A stretch of 38,037 nt of DNA. Source: a virus. Within the stretch, counting starts at the first letter, position 1, and the number at the start of each line of letters is the position of its first letter. Shown piece after piece: positions 9,480-16,633 of this stretch. The DNA lies in IMG/VR virus record IMGVR_UViG_3300037805_000447, positions 1-38,037 of that record. One strand, written 5' to 3'. Made by a program: the position numbers and the translations under genes. The notes beneath the pieces are model-generated. The model was given only the letters and a program-made list of their open reading frames with translations, was not told where the DNA came from and searched no databases.

Positions 9480-9745
9480 CACTCCGATCTTATCGATCTG
9501 CTCTACATTTCTATAGAGATGAGACTATATCGTCAGGCTTTCATCTCACCTGCACCCCGCTTCGGATCACTTGATCCTACTCCTTAATGGATAGTCGTTG
9601 AACCTTCACCTATACGGTGCTTGGCTGCTGATTGTCCAATCCTGCTATTTTCAAACATTCACGCCTACCGTTTCCAGTTTCGTTGTAGTTAGCAAGGCTC
9701 TAAGGAGTTTCCAGCAATTCAAGGTGTGTTTAGCGTCCGGCTAAA
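9480..9745 (-). ncRNA. Group I intron (IA-like), boundaries approximate
   Basis: The minus strand carries group I core landmarks in order. They are AATTGCTGGAAACTCC (P3/P4 side), AATCAGCAGCCAAG at 9620-9633, CAACGACTATCC at 9589-9600, then GGAGTAGGATCAAGTGA and CCGAA, and GATATAGTC (P7 3' strand) at 9523-9531. A P9-like hairpin CTCTA...TAGAG follows. The GACTATCC to GGAGTAGGATCAAGTGA part closely follows the T4 td intron. It contains no ORF. It sits between a ribosome site with ATG at 9758 and the coding frame at 9059-9475. Confidence 0.9.
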
Positions 9746-9758
9746 TCAACTCGGACAT
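9746..9758 (-). other. Putative exon 1 with start codon and ribosome site
   Basis: ATGTCCGAGTTG begins at 9758, preceded by TAGGAGATATTTAAA, a good Shine-Dalgarno. Read through, it meets TAG after five codons, inside the intron. A splice after roughly 11-15 nt could restore the frame, giving an N-terminus such as MSELI joined to the exon 2 frame. The exact 5' site (the expected U-G pair in P1) could not be fixed by eye. Confidence 0.55.
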
Positions 9759-9886
9759 TTTAAATATCTCCTATAAAGGTTAAAAATGGGGATTATTCCC
9801 CGGTTTGAATAATAATTCTACATCTATTTAGCATCGAAAAATCGAAAAATCGACTTTTTGAACAATGTTAATCATTCATATAATCT

Positions 9887-9915
9887 ATTATACATAAGTT
9901 ATGTCTATATGTAAA
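9887..9915 (-). promoter_or_regulatory. Sigma-70-like promoter, minus strand
   Basis: TTTACA (9910-9915) and TATAAT (9887-9892) are separated by exactly 17 bp, reading toward the intron-split virion gene. A weak hairpin GGGGA/TCCCC followed by ATTTTT (9786-9804) lies in the leader and could attenuate this transcript. Confidence 0.75.
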
Positions 9916-9939
9916 CACAACGCTAAGTATATGATACAA

Positions 9940-10022
9940 TGATAAATAGAACTGTAGATCGCGGACGGCCATCCCATCTACACTAACACTTATCAGGAGT
10001 ATCAGCATATGTCTATTTATCA
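9940..10022 (+). promoter_or_regulatory. Homing-endonuclease leader cassette, copy A
   Basis: The cassette starts with late promoter TGATAAATA (9940-9948). Next comes a hairpin with stem TGTAGAT/ATCTACA, then AGGAGTATCAGC and the ATG of the HNH gene at 10009. The first codons (ATGTCTATTTATCAC) contain a late promoter facing the other way (TGATAAATA on the minus strand, 10014-10022) toward the intron-split gene. A close copy in opposite orientation lies at 15221-15303. Confidence 0.8.
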
Positions 10023-10914
10023 CGAGTTCAAATCGCATGGGATTGAGGTGCTTGACAACAAGTACTTCAAGTGGTATTGTGAGTTAGTTGATCGTCGTAT
10101 TGAATGTCCATCACCCGATGATTATGTTGAGAGACATCATTGGATACCCAAGTCATTACATCCAAATGACGGTATTGTTGTGCTTTCTGCGCGGGAACAT
10201 TTCATTGCTCATCTGCTTCTGATCAAGTTCCTCAAGGACGACAATCTCAATAAAATGAGAAATGCTTTCTTTGGCATGAGTAAACACCAATCATTTGTAT
10301 CAGGTCGAACATATGAAGCACTTAGAAAAGCGTTCAATGTTCGTAACATTGGATCCAGTAATCCATCATGTAACGGTGTATATCATACTCCGTGGGGATC
10401 ATTTGATTTTCTAGGTGACGCTATTGATAAGTGTCCAGGTTCAACAACTAAGAGCACTGTGATTAAGTATTGTCATACATACAATGATAGAGTGATAACT
10501 GAGCATATGGTCATAAGAAGCCAATTGTTGATTCACGATGATATTGGTAAGACATTTCATGATGTGGGATTCTGGTTTGAGCCTAAGAGTGGATATACAC
10601 CAAATGTTTCATTCATTGTGAAGGGTGCTTCAATGAAATGTGTGATACGTGATAAGAAGCCGTATAAGACAGACAATGACTTCCATCGCAACAGAAATCA
10701 GTATATAGACTCATCTGGAGTGAAAAATAGTAATTGGAGGGGAACATATCACATCAATGATATGTCATTCGATACAGCTAAGGACCTGAGTGAATATACA
10801 GGGCTATCTCGATCGTTCATTAGTACACTATTCAAAGATGGATTGAATGATATAATCACTAAGAGACAGTCAAGGAACAACGTGTTCCTCAAATCACTCT
10901 CATTTGATCCATAA
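10009..10914 (+). CDS. HNH homing endonuclease
   Basis: This 301 aa protein has an HNH-type core near residues 40-72: YVERHHWIPKSLHPND, then VVLSAREHFIAHLLL, with the catalytic His pair and the downstream His expected of phage HNH homing enzymes. Residues about 123-193 hold one TPWGSFDFLGDAI...KTFHDVGFWFE module, the same module found three times in the GIY-YIG protein at 7576. The C-terminus (DLSEYTGLSRSFISTLFKDG) looks like a helix-turn-helix DNA-binding segment of the NUMOD type. It lies just upstream of the intron-split gene but on the other strand, so it may promote spread of that intron or flank. Confidence 0.88.
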   Translation: MSIYHEFKSHGIEVLDNKYFKWYCELVDRRIECPSPDDYVERHHWIPKSLHPNDGIVVLSAREHFIAHLLLIKFLKDDNLNKMRNAFFGMSKHQSFVSGRTYEALRKAFNVRNIGSSNPSCNGVYHTPWGSFDFLGDAIDKCPGSTTKSTVIKYCHTYNDRVITEHMVIRSQLLIHDDIGKTFHDVGFWFEPKSGYTPNVSFIVKGASMKCVIRDKKPYKTDNDFHRNRNQYIDSSGVKNSNWRGTYHINDMSFDTAKDLSEYTGLSRSFISTLFKDGLNDIITKRQSRNNVFLKSLSFDP

Positions 10915-10956
10915 GGAATGACATGGAGTGAACTTGGGCTATCGTTCAAAGAAAAA

Positions 10957-10986
10957 GAGGACACCCGTTAAGATGTCCTCCTTTTT
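10957..10986 (+). terminator. Rho-independent terminator after the HNH gene
   Basis: GAGGACA (10957-10963) pairs with TGTCCTC (10974-10980) and is followed by CTTTTT. Confidence 0.85.
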
Positions 10987-10988
10987 AT

Positions 10989-11020
10989 AAGCATCACTAA
11001 CTATTCAGCTAGTGATGCTT
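10989..11020. repeat. 11-bp perfect inverted repeat
   Basis: AAGCATCACTA and TAGTGATGCTT are separated by 10 nt, next to the terminator of the HNH gene and over the 3' end of a small minus-strand frame. Neither flank has a T run typical of a terminator, so it may be an mRNA-end stem or protein site. Confidence 0.6.
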
Positions 11021-11099
11021 CCAGTTGTTGCATGAAGAACATACGGCCGCCTTCAAGTTGCTCAACATTGAATCGAGCGGATCGTAAATTAGGATCCAA
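11001..11099 (-). CDS. Possible 32-aa protein downstream of the tail fibre
   Basis: A short frame directly after the tail fibre stop encodes DPNLRSARFNVEQLEGGRMF, then FMQQLEASLAE, from a TTG at 11099. The amphipathic Glu/Gln/Leu pattern looks like a real coiled-coil peptide, and a small fibre chaperone would suit the location. There is no ATG or clear ribosome site, so translation may be coupled to the fibre gene. Low confidence. Confidence 0.35.
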   Translation of the reverse strand: MDPNLRSARFNVEQLEGGRMFFMQQLEASLAE

Positions 11100-11111
11100 A
11101 TGAATTTCCCA

Positions 11112-11987
11112 TTACTTATCTCCCTTGATTAATTTCTCTAGCTCATCGATTCTCTTATGAGCATCCTGCAGAGCTGCTACCAGAATTGGTGTGATACGGC
11201 CATAATCCATAGACATCATCTCTTCACCGTCAGGATCTCCAGATACTGCTTCTGGTACAACATTCTTCATCTCTTGAGCAAGGAAGCCTGATACGGTGTC
11301 ACCTTCTGGATCAGCGACCCAGTTATGATCAACAGGATTCATCTCCATTAGACGCTCAGTGCCATCTTCAATTGATACCACATTAGTCTTCATACGAGCA
11401 TCTGAAGTGGTGTTGTATGTAGTGCCTGCTGATGTTACAGAGACAGAACCAACAACAGAGTTAGCTCTTATAAATCTAACAATGGTACCATCACCATCTC
11501 TTGAGAAATCAACAACAGAATTACCATCAACAGTCAACCCATCAGCCGTTACTGTGCCTGTTACGTTCACGCCTGTGGAGGTGGTGGCCAGCTTCTCATT
11601 ATCATCATTATATAATTTAACTGAACCATTAAGAGCTGCCGTTAGATACCTCTCATTACCAGCACTCAGCAGATCAAGACTGTTACCACGAAGTTTTAGG
11701 TTACCTGTACCGACATCACTAATATAGCTATTACTGCCATCATGATAAATCTCTAGATCGCCACTAGCACCAAATGTAGCCTTACTGTTATCATTGAACT
11801 TAGCACCACCTAGTCCAGAGAGAGTACCGCCATCAATCTTATCACCGCTAATGGAATCAGCAGGTACGTTAGCAACAGCATCTTTAATCGCAACTCTACG
11901 CGACACACCACCATCATTGACAAATAGCTCTTCTGAACCAGTTGGATTACTATCTAATGGTAACTCACTAATTTTTCTTTGTCCCAC
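11112..11987 (-). CDS. Tail fibre with C-terminal S74 intramolecular chaperone
   Basis: This 291 aa protein has an N-terminal phage-fibre segment (MGQRKISELPLD), middle repeats common in marine phage fibres (GDLEIYHDGSNSYISDVGTG, GNLKLRGNSL) and an S74 peptidase/chaperone domain from about residue 195. The domain shows SDARMKTNVVSIEDG, GFLAQEMKNVVPEAV, DYGRITPILVAALQ and a final coiled coil. S74 domains trimerise the fibre and then cut themselves off before the conserved Ser-Asp. ACTCTCCTAG upstream gives the ribosome site CTAGGAGAGT. Three late promoters precede it. Confidence 0.92.
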   Translation of the reverse strand: MGQRKISELPLDSNPTGSEELFVNDGGVSRRVAIKDAVANVPADSISGDKIDGGTLSGLGGAKFNDNSKATFGASGDLEIYHDGSNSYISDVGTGNLKLRGNSLDLLSAGNERYLTAALNGSVKLYNDDNEKLATTSTGVNVTGTVTADGLTVDGNSVVDFSRDGDGTIVRFIRANSVVGSVSVTSAGTTYNTTSDARMKTNVVSIEDGTERLMEMNPVDHNWVADPEGDTVSGFLAQEMKNVVPEAVSGDPDGEEMMSMDYGRITPILVAALQDAHKRIDELEKLIKGDK

Positions 11988-12018
11988 GACACTCTCCTAG
12001 AATTTATTTTTACACATC

Positions 12019-12070
12019 TATTTATACACATCTATTTATACATCAAATCAACACTAATACACTATTTATA
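12019..12070 (-). promoter_or_regulatory. Three late promoters in front of the tail fibre
   Basis: TATAAATA occurs on the minus strand at 12019-12026, 12033-12040 and 12063-12070. The first two are in a 14-bp direct repeat (TATAAATAGATGTG). All read toward the tail fibre start at 11987. Confidence 0.8.
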
Positions 12071-12087
12071 ACGCACTTGGAAATGAT

Positions 12088-12228
12088 TCACTTGTTCCAC
12101 TTAGCCCAAGCATCAAGACCCCTATCATGGAGAGTCTTTTTCTTACCTCGTTGACCTGTTGGAGTCTTCTTTAAATGCTCTCTGCCTTTCTTGATCCAAG
12201 CAGCAACATCTTGATTCTTTTTCTTCAT
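12088..12228 (-). CDS. Small basic protein (46 aa)
   Basis: MKKKNQDVAAWIKKGREHLK begins the product, followed by a basic TPTGQRGKKKTLHDRG stretch and an AWAKWNK end. It is very lysine-rich and could bind nucleic acid. The ATG at 12228 lies 5 nt after a late promoter TGATAAATA and has no Shine-Dalgarno, so it is probably read from a leaderless late mRNA. Unknown function. Confidence 0.65.
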   Translation of the reverse strand: MKKKNQDVAAWIKKGREHLKKTPTGQRGKKKTLHDRGLDAWAKWNK

Positions 12229-12233
12229 TTATG

Positions 12234-12242
12234 TATTTATCA
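12234..12242 (-). promoter_or_regulatory. Late promoter, 5 nt before an ATG
   Basis: TGATAAATA on the minus strand, then CATAA, then the ATG at 12228. Confidence 0.7.
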
Positions 12243-12258
12243 CGGTCTAAATAATGTC

Positions 12259-12432
12259 ATGAGACAATATAATATATACAAGAGGCAACACTTAGAGATA
12301 GATGAGCATGAAGGTGTCTTTATAAACGGTGTCCATCAAAATGATATGGATGCTTATGTATGTGTAATGGAAGAAGACAACTTTGTGTTTAAGCAAGTAA
12401 AGAGTCTTAAAAGGGATGATTGGATTATATGA
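12259..12432 (+). CDS. Small hypothetical protein (57 aa)
   Basis: From the ATG at 12259 the frame gives MRQYNIYKRQHLEIDEHEGV, then INGVHQNDMDAYVCVMEEDN and a KQVKSLKRDDWII end. It looks like a soluble alpha/beta peptide with no recognised family. The longer upstream reading overlaps the opposite-strand gene and is less likely. A CTAAATAATG element precedes it. No strong ribosome site is visible. Confidence 0.5.
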   Translation: MRQYNIYKRQHLEIDEHEGVFINGVHQNDMDAYVCVMEEDNFVFKQVKSLKRDDWII

Positions 12433-12448
12433 TGTGAATGTGTGACAG

Positions 12449-12478
12449 CGCGAAGCGTGGAACACAACGCGAAGCGTT
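12449..12478. repeat. CGCGAAGCG mini-hairpins
   Basis: CGCGAAGCGT occurs at 12449-12458 and 12468-12477; the second forms AACGC-GAA-GCGTT. The related CCGCTTCGCGG lies at 12693-12703. These GAA-loop hairpins punctuate the otherwise non-coding stretch and could be RNA-end stems or replicating hairpin elements. Confidence 0.55.
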
Positions 12479-12649
12479 TCTATCAACACCTAATGTACTT
12501 ATTATTGATCATTAGACAATATAAAATCGTTATTAGTGTACATATTAATGGTCATTAGACATCTTAGTGATCAATATATTGTACATTTACGGTAGACGTA
12601 GAAATCCATTGTGACTCAGAGAAAAGTCATATATTATCATAGGTGTATG

Positions 12650-13253
12650 TATTATTGTTAGGAGAGGTCGGCTGGCGCCTCCCTTGATGCTCCCGCTTCG
12701 CGGATCACATCAAATTATCTTTAGGATAAAAGATACTTTTTATATAGTGTCTTTAGTGTTTGTTAAAATCTTACAGCAACCGCGTAGAACCCCCAACCAA
12801 TATAAGATAAAGTTAAACGAATCGTTACTTCTGTTGTTACTTTATCCCCTATTGATTATGAGGTTTGCCTTATCCTCCTTCAGCAGAGGTCATGTTTATT
12901 CATGACTGTTGATTGGCTCTACTAATGCCCTTGGTCCGCCTTTAGAGCGTTGTCTTATTCTAGATAAGCATGGTACTTGACATTAGCAGTTGGTGATTTA
13001 TAGCCTGCTAGGTTTTACTATTAGAGGTCTGATGAGTGGTTATGATTTCCCTCTCACCTTTATACTTTCTTGATACACCAAAGACTCTCTATCCCATGAG
13101 GGGTCCATCTCTTCCAATTAGGGGCTGTCTTACATCCTTGCGGGTAGTGGTGTACCATTGAACATCTGCTGCTCGCTTACCCTCTCATGCGGTTGTGAAG
13201 GGATTTAGCACTACCATATCAGTTCCCGGTAGCAGGGTTAATCAGATTGTGTT
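12650..13253 (-). ncRNA. Candidate large structured non-coding RNA (~600 nt)
   Basis: No convincing ORF exists on either strand, yet the minus strand is full of perfect stems. They include CTACC/GGTAG near 13210-13230, TAGCAG/CTGCTA near 12990-13010, and GTCATG-AATAAA-CATGAC near 12890. GATAAAGT/ACTTTATC encloses AACGA/TCGTT near 12800-12850. TATCTTT/AAAGATA lies near 12720, and CCGC-GAA-GCGG near 12697. A perfect TATAAATA late promoter at 13260 faces into it. Size, phage location and late expression recall the GOLLD and ROOL classes, but I cannot match a consensus by eye. Ends are approximate. Confidence 0.6.
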
Positions 13254-13259
13254 GGTATA

Positions 13260-13267
13260 TATTTATA
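13260..13267 (-). promoter_or_regulatory. Late promoter (TATAAATA) for the putative large RNA
   Basis: A perfect T4 late consensus on the minus strand reads into the structured non-coding stretch, not toward a nearby coding frame. Confidence 0.7.
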
Positions 13268-13327
13268 CAATATAAAACCGTATTCTGATCAATTATATCA
13301 TATGTGGAGTTGTTTGTGAACAAAGTG

Positions 13328-13356
13328 TTTACAAGGCACTGGAAATGTGCTATTGT
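13328..13356 (+). promoter_or_regulatory. Sigma-70-like promoter of the methyltransferase
   Basis: TTTACA (13328-13333), 17 bp, TATTGT (13351-13356). The spacer carries CACTGGAAATGTG, shared with the promoter at 14265-14293 (CACTAGAAATGTG). Confidence 0.75.
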
Positions 13357-13390
13357 GATGTATGTGTTACGAAAAATATGAGATAAGTGT

Positions 13391-14173
13391 ATGATAAATT
13401 TGATGAAAGGTGACTGTTTAGAGAAGATGTGTGATATTGAAGATGGATCTATTGATCTCATATTAACAGATCCTCCATATGGTACCACTGCGTGTAAATG
13501 GGATAGTGTTATCCCCTTGGATGAGATGTGGACACATTTAAAACGTCTAATTACACCAACAGGCGCTATAGTGATGACTGCAAGCCAGCCATTCACTACC
13601 ACATTGATTGCCTCTAATCTTGATATGTTTAAGTATTGTTGGGTGTGGGAGAAGACTAAGGCAAGCAACTTTGTCCACTCAAATTTTCAGCCGATGAAGG
13701 TTCATGAGGATATTGTTGTGTTCAGTCACGGCGGTGCCGCTCAAGGATCCAAGACCCCTATGACATACAATAAACAGATGACTGCCGGCGAGCCTTATAG
13801 TAGACGAGATACAACTGGAGGGAACAGGGTTTTAGCGGGTGGGTTGAACGGTGTTGATGTTGTGAATGTGACGGGCCAGAGACCTCCTAAGAGCATTGTG
13901 AAGATATCTAATCCGTCCGGTAAGGGACATCTTCACCCCACACAGAAGCCTGTGGAGCTGATGGAGTATCTCATCAATACATATAGTAATGAGAACGATA
14001 CTGTACTAGATTTCACAATGGGAAGCGGTACTACAGGAGTAGCGTGTAAGAGGACGAATAGATCATTCATAGGAATTGAGATGGATGCTGAATACTTCAA
14101 CATCGCAGAGTCACGCAGCAATGATACTATCCTCGTTGGTGAGGATACTGGTGTACTCCAATGGATGGAGTAA
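13391..14173 (+). CDS. DNA methyltransferase, beta-class N6-adenine type
   Basis: This 260 aa protein has catalytic motif IV DPPYG (about residues 27-31) near the N-terminus and the AdoMet-binding motif I DFTMGSGTTGVA near residues 206-217. Between them is a target-recognition stretch with HPTQKPVELMEYLI just before motif I. This order defines the beta class of adenine methyltransferases. No restriction partner is nearby, so it probably protects phage DNA from host enzymes or marks it for regulation. It stands alone behind a sigma-70-like promoter, suggesting early expression. The ATG at 13403 is an alternative start. Confidence 0.9.
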   Translation: MINLMKGDCLEKMCDIEDGSIDLILTDPPYGTTACKWDSVIPLDEMWTHLKRLITPTGAIVMTASQPFTTTLIASNLDMFKYCWVWEKTKASNFVHSNFQPMKVHEDIVVFSHGGAAQGSKTPMTYNKQMTAGEPYSRRDTTGGNRVLAGGLNGVDVVNVTGQRPPKSIVKISNPSGKGHLHPTQKPVELMEYLINTYSNENDTVLDFTMGSGTTGVACKRTNRSFIGIEMDAEYFNIAESRSNDTILVGEDTGVLQWME

Positions 14174-14264
14174 AAGGATGTCACTCACGGTGGGATGGTT
14201 CACCCAGCGACAGTATCATTTCGGAGACCCCTCTCCCTATGTGACACACTTCTATTTATCACGG

Positions 14265-14293
14265 TTGTCAAATCACTAGAAATGTGTTATTAT
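14265..14293 (+). promoter_or_regulatory. Sigma-70-like promoter separated from its gene
   Basis: TTGTCA (14265-14270), 17 bp, TATTAT (14288-14293), with spacer CACTAGAAATGTG. It now reads into the antisense of the homing endonuclease relic. It may once have served the helicase gene before the insertion. Confidence 0.65.
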
Positions 14294-14304
14294 CACAAGA
14301 TGAG

Positions 14305-15235
14305 TTATGTGAACACTTTGTTTAGTATTTCATCTATCTCATTGAATTTGGTGTACTTTATGCGAATCAAGCGTATATCATTATCTTTGTAAAATGTGTT
14401 TTTGATATTATCTAATTTCTGTCTTTGTTTCAACGCTTCTTCTCCACCGAACAACACTCTCGGTTTAAAGTGTTGTATGCCATCATATTCGATACATAGA
14501 TTTTTAGAATGTATGAAGAAATCGAAGGGTAAATGTCTCTTGTATTTACATTTGTCGAATGTGTGTTGTGTTGTATAATTAATGTTATTTGATATGAGGT
14601 ATTCTTCTATCGCTGCTTCGCCCTTAGAAATTTGACATTTTGGGCAATTTGTTCCATTGAGATGGCTATTTGGTGTTTGCTTAAATGTGCCATGAGAGGG
14701 ACATATTATGTCTACCTTTATATTGGATTTGATGTAATTAACATTTGTGTAATTATATTTTTGGCCGTGAATCCTCACTGCACCATCTATGAATTCTTCG
14801 GTGGTTTTTCTACTGAAAGGGGAGCATTTAGGACACCCCTTTCCTTCATAATGATTTTTGGCTTTCTGAGTGAATTCACCGTGTATTGGACAAATTATTA
14901 TCACAGAAGCATCACATGATGTGTATTCCACCTTTGAATAATTATATTTATTCTTATGTGCTTGTGTTGATAGTGTGATAAAATCACCAGTCGATTTTCT
15001 GAAACTATCGGTGTGACATTTTGAGCACCCTGCCCACTTAAATGTGATCCAGCGAGCTGAGTGAATTCACCGTGTATTGGACAAATTATAATAATCTTGG
15101 AACTTGTATTTGTGTAAACTGCTTTTACTGTAGTCGAATTTATTGTTATGAGCTTTAGATGACTCATTAATGAATTGTGATTGAGTTCTCCTTTTACCGC
15201 CCATGAAGAATCTCCGAGTTTGTATAAATAGTCAT
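14305..15235 (-). pseudogene. Decayed homing endonuclease (zinc-finger repeats plus VSR/DUF559-like nuclease)
   Basis: The intact C-terminal 208 aa holds CPxHG...CPKC zinc-binding repeats and a nuclease end (IEYDGIQHFKP, DNIKNTFYKDNDIRLIRIKY) of the VSR/DUF559 type. Homology continues upstream but breaks frame. Near 15032 one base is missing, so GQG-CSKC reads GQGAQN. Near 15125 an extra A in AAAA breaks FDYSK-AVYTNTSSK. Near 15200 the initial frame MTIYTNSEILHGR hits TAA. At least three frame changes separate the start at 15235 from the nuclease, so the gene is almost certainly inactive. Its leader is a copy of that of the HNH gene at 10009. Confidence 0.85.
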
Positions 15236-15303
15236 GCTGATACTCCTAGTAAGTGTTAGAGTAGATGGGACGCCACATCCGCGATCTACACTCTTATTTA
15301 TCA
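15221..15303 (-). promoter_or_regulatory. Homing-endonuclease leader cassette, copy B
   Basis: On the minus strand: late promoter TGATAAATA (15295-15303), hairpin TGTAGAT/ATCTAC, AGGAGTATCAGC, then ATGACTATTTATAC. The layout and most bases match copy A at 9940-10022. The first codons contain an outward TATAAATA on the plus strand (15223-15230) facing the helicase gene. Confidence 0.8.
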
Positions 15304-15332
15304 TTCACAAACACCTTTTTTTGTGATATTAT
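15304..15332 (+). promoter_or_regulatory. Sigma-70-like promoter of the helicase, leaderless layout
   Basis: TTCACA (15304-15309), 17 bp ending in TTTTTTTGTGA, TATTAT (15327-15332). The predicted start of transcription falls at about the ATGATG of the helicase (15336-15341), so the mRNA may be leaderless. Confidence 0.7.
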
Positions 15333-15335
15333 GTT

Positions 15336-16517
15336 ATGATGATCGGAAGAAATCAACTGACATCAGACCAGATGTATGTATACGACTCTATTATTGATAC
15401 CATCAACACACGGAAGAGTTCGGTGATCACTATTTCTGGAGGTGGTGGTACAGGGAAGACCACACTATTAAATACATTGTCCTTTATAAGTGGGATGAAA
15501 TTCACTGCGCCTACTAACAAGGCGGTAACACACTTGGACTATGCCAACACATCAACAATCCACTCACATCTCCGCTTAAAGCTTCAGCCAAACTTCAGAG
15601 ATGGGGGATATGAGCTAGTCAAGAACAAGGGCAATGTGCCGCACCATAATGTACTCATCATTGATGAAGCGTCAATGGTCAGTGAGAGCCTCCACCAATA
15701 CATCCTAAACTCTGAGTCTTATAACCACCTCATATATGTAGGGGATCATAATCAGCTTCTACCTGTGGACGAGGAAAATCCAGAGTTTAGTGTCTTCACC
15801 TTACCTAACGCTAACAAGTTCTATCTCACCGAAAATCTTCGTACGGACAATGATATACTCCACAAACTCTTCAATGACATCTTGGAATGTGATGATTGGA
15901 GTTCAATCATTGATGTTCTTCAAGGCAGTGGTGGCGTTGACTGCTTCTATGATAAGAAGGTGTTCATCCAGGATTATCTGAAGACGGATAGGAAAGGTAA
16001 TGAAGATGGGTGTATAGGCGCTTATGCCAACAAGACTGTTGATCTATATAATGATATTTGTCGGATGATGACCATCCCTAAAGCAGAGCATCCTATCCAT
16101 CCCGACGATGTCCTCGTTCTTCAAGAGGGTAATGGTGTAGATATGTATAATGCTGAGCACGTGCGGGTACATAGCTGGAGCCGCGATCCAGAGCAGAATG
16201 CTTACGTTGTCAACACTACATGTATGAGATCCTTCATGACTCCAATGGATTGGGGTATCTACAACAAAAAGCTGGAGGAAGCTAGGCAGAATGGCATCAA
16301 TAAGAAGATGTGGAAGGACTACTACGGCCTGAAAGAAAGCTACCTAGAAATCGCATATCACTATTCGAGCACTCTTCATAAGCTTCAGGGTAGCTCATAC
16401 AACGACACTTATCTAGATCTGAAGGGATTGGGTATGGTGCCATTTGACACTGCCAAGCGGCTGGTTTATGTTGGTGTAACACGCTCAAGCGGCGATAAAG
16501 TGAAAGTTCTACTATAA
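15336..16517 (+). CDS. dda: Dda-like DNA helicase
   Basis: This 393 aa protein is a superfamily 1B (RecD/Dda) 5'-3' helicase. It has Walker A GGGGTGKTT at about residues 35-43, FTAPTNKAV (motif Ia), LIIDEASM (motif II, about residue 110), VGDHNQLLPV (motif III), and the C-terminal motifs TLHKLQGSSYNDTYLD (V) and RLVYVGVTRSS (VI). T4 Dda is 439 aa and aids replication start, fork restart and removal of proteins from DNA. The gene follows an early-type promoter. ATG codons at 15336 and 15339 are both possible. Confidence 0.93.
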   Translation: MMIGRNQLTSDQMYVYDSIIDTINTRKSSVITISGGGGTGKTTLLNTLSFISGMKFTAPTNKAVTHLDYANTSTIHSHLRLKLQPNFRDGGYELVKNKGNVPHHNVLIIDEASMVSESLHQYILNSESYNHLIYVGDHNQLLPVDEENPEFSVFTLPNANKFYLTENLRTDNDILHKLFNDILECDDWSSIIDVLQGSGGVDCFYDKKVFIQDYLKTDRKGNEDGCIGAYANKTVDLYNDICRMMTIPKAEHPIHPDDVLVLQEGNGVDMYNAEHVRVHSWSRDPEQNAYVVNTTCMRSFMTPMDWGIYNKKLEEARQNGINKKMWKDYYGLKESYLEIAYHYSSTLHKLQGSSYNDTYLDLKGLGMVPFDTAKRLVYVGVTRSSGDKVKVLL

Positions 16518-16533
16518 ACCCGTTTTATTCATG

Positions 16534-16633
16534 TATAAATAGAAGTAATCTATGTTAGCATTCATTAATATTGTTTACAAACTATATTAGAGTATGCTAT
16601 ACTATATGTAAATGTTAAGAAATTGTTCTTAAC
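16534..16633 (+). promoter_or_regulatory. Dual late and early promoter with leader hairpin
   Basis: Late TATAAATA lies at 16534-16541. A sigma-70-like TTTACA (16574-16579), 18 bp, TATACT (16598-16603) follows. The leader then forms the perfect 8-bp hairpin GTTAAGAA-attg-TTCTTAAC (16614-16633) ahead of the AGAGGAAT ribosome site. Confidence 0.7.

Noticed and set aside
11359-12000. Plus-strand frames opposite the tail fibre
   Set aside because: Shadows of the S74 fibre gene; composition is biased and no ribosome sites are present.
12684-12905. Open frames within the non-coding stretch
   Set aside because: The residues look random and the frame crosses strong stems; no ribosome site or family likeness.
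12650-13253. Group I or group II intron in the non-coding stretch
   Set aside because: No P7 pair or GATATAGTC, no GUGYG start and no recognisable domain V; no split exons flank it.
13219-13668. Minus-strand 149-codon frame
   Set aside because: Overlaps the methyltransferase start and the RNA promoter; codon pattern is that of a shadow.
14195-14392. Small plus-strand frames after the methyltransferase
   Set aside because: They overlap the endonuclease relic in antisense and lack ribosome sites.
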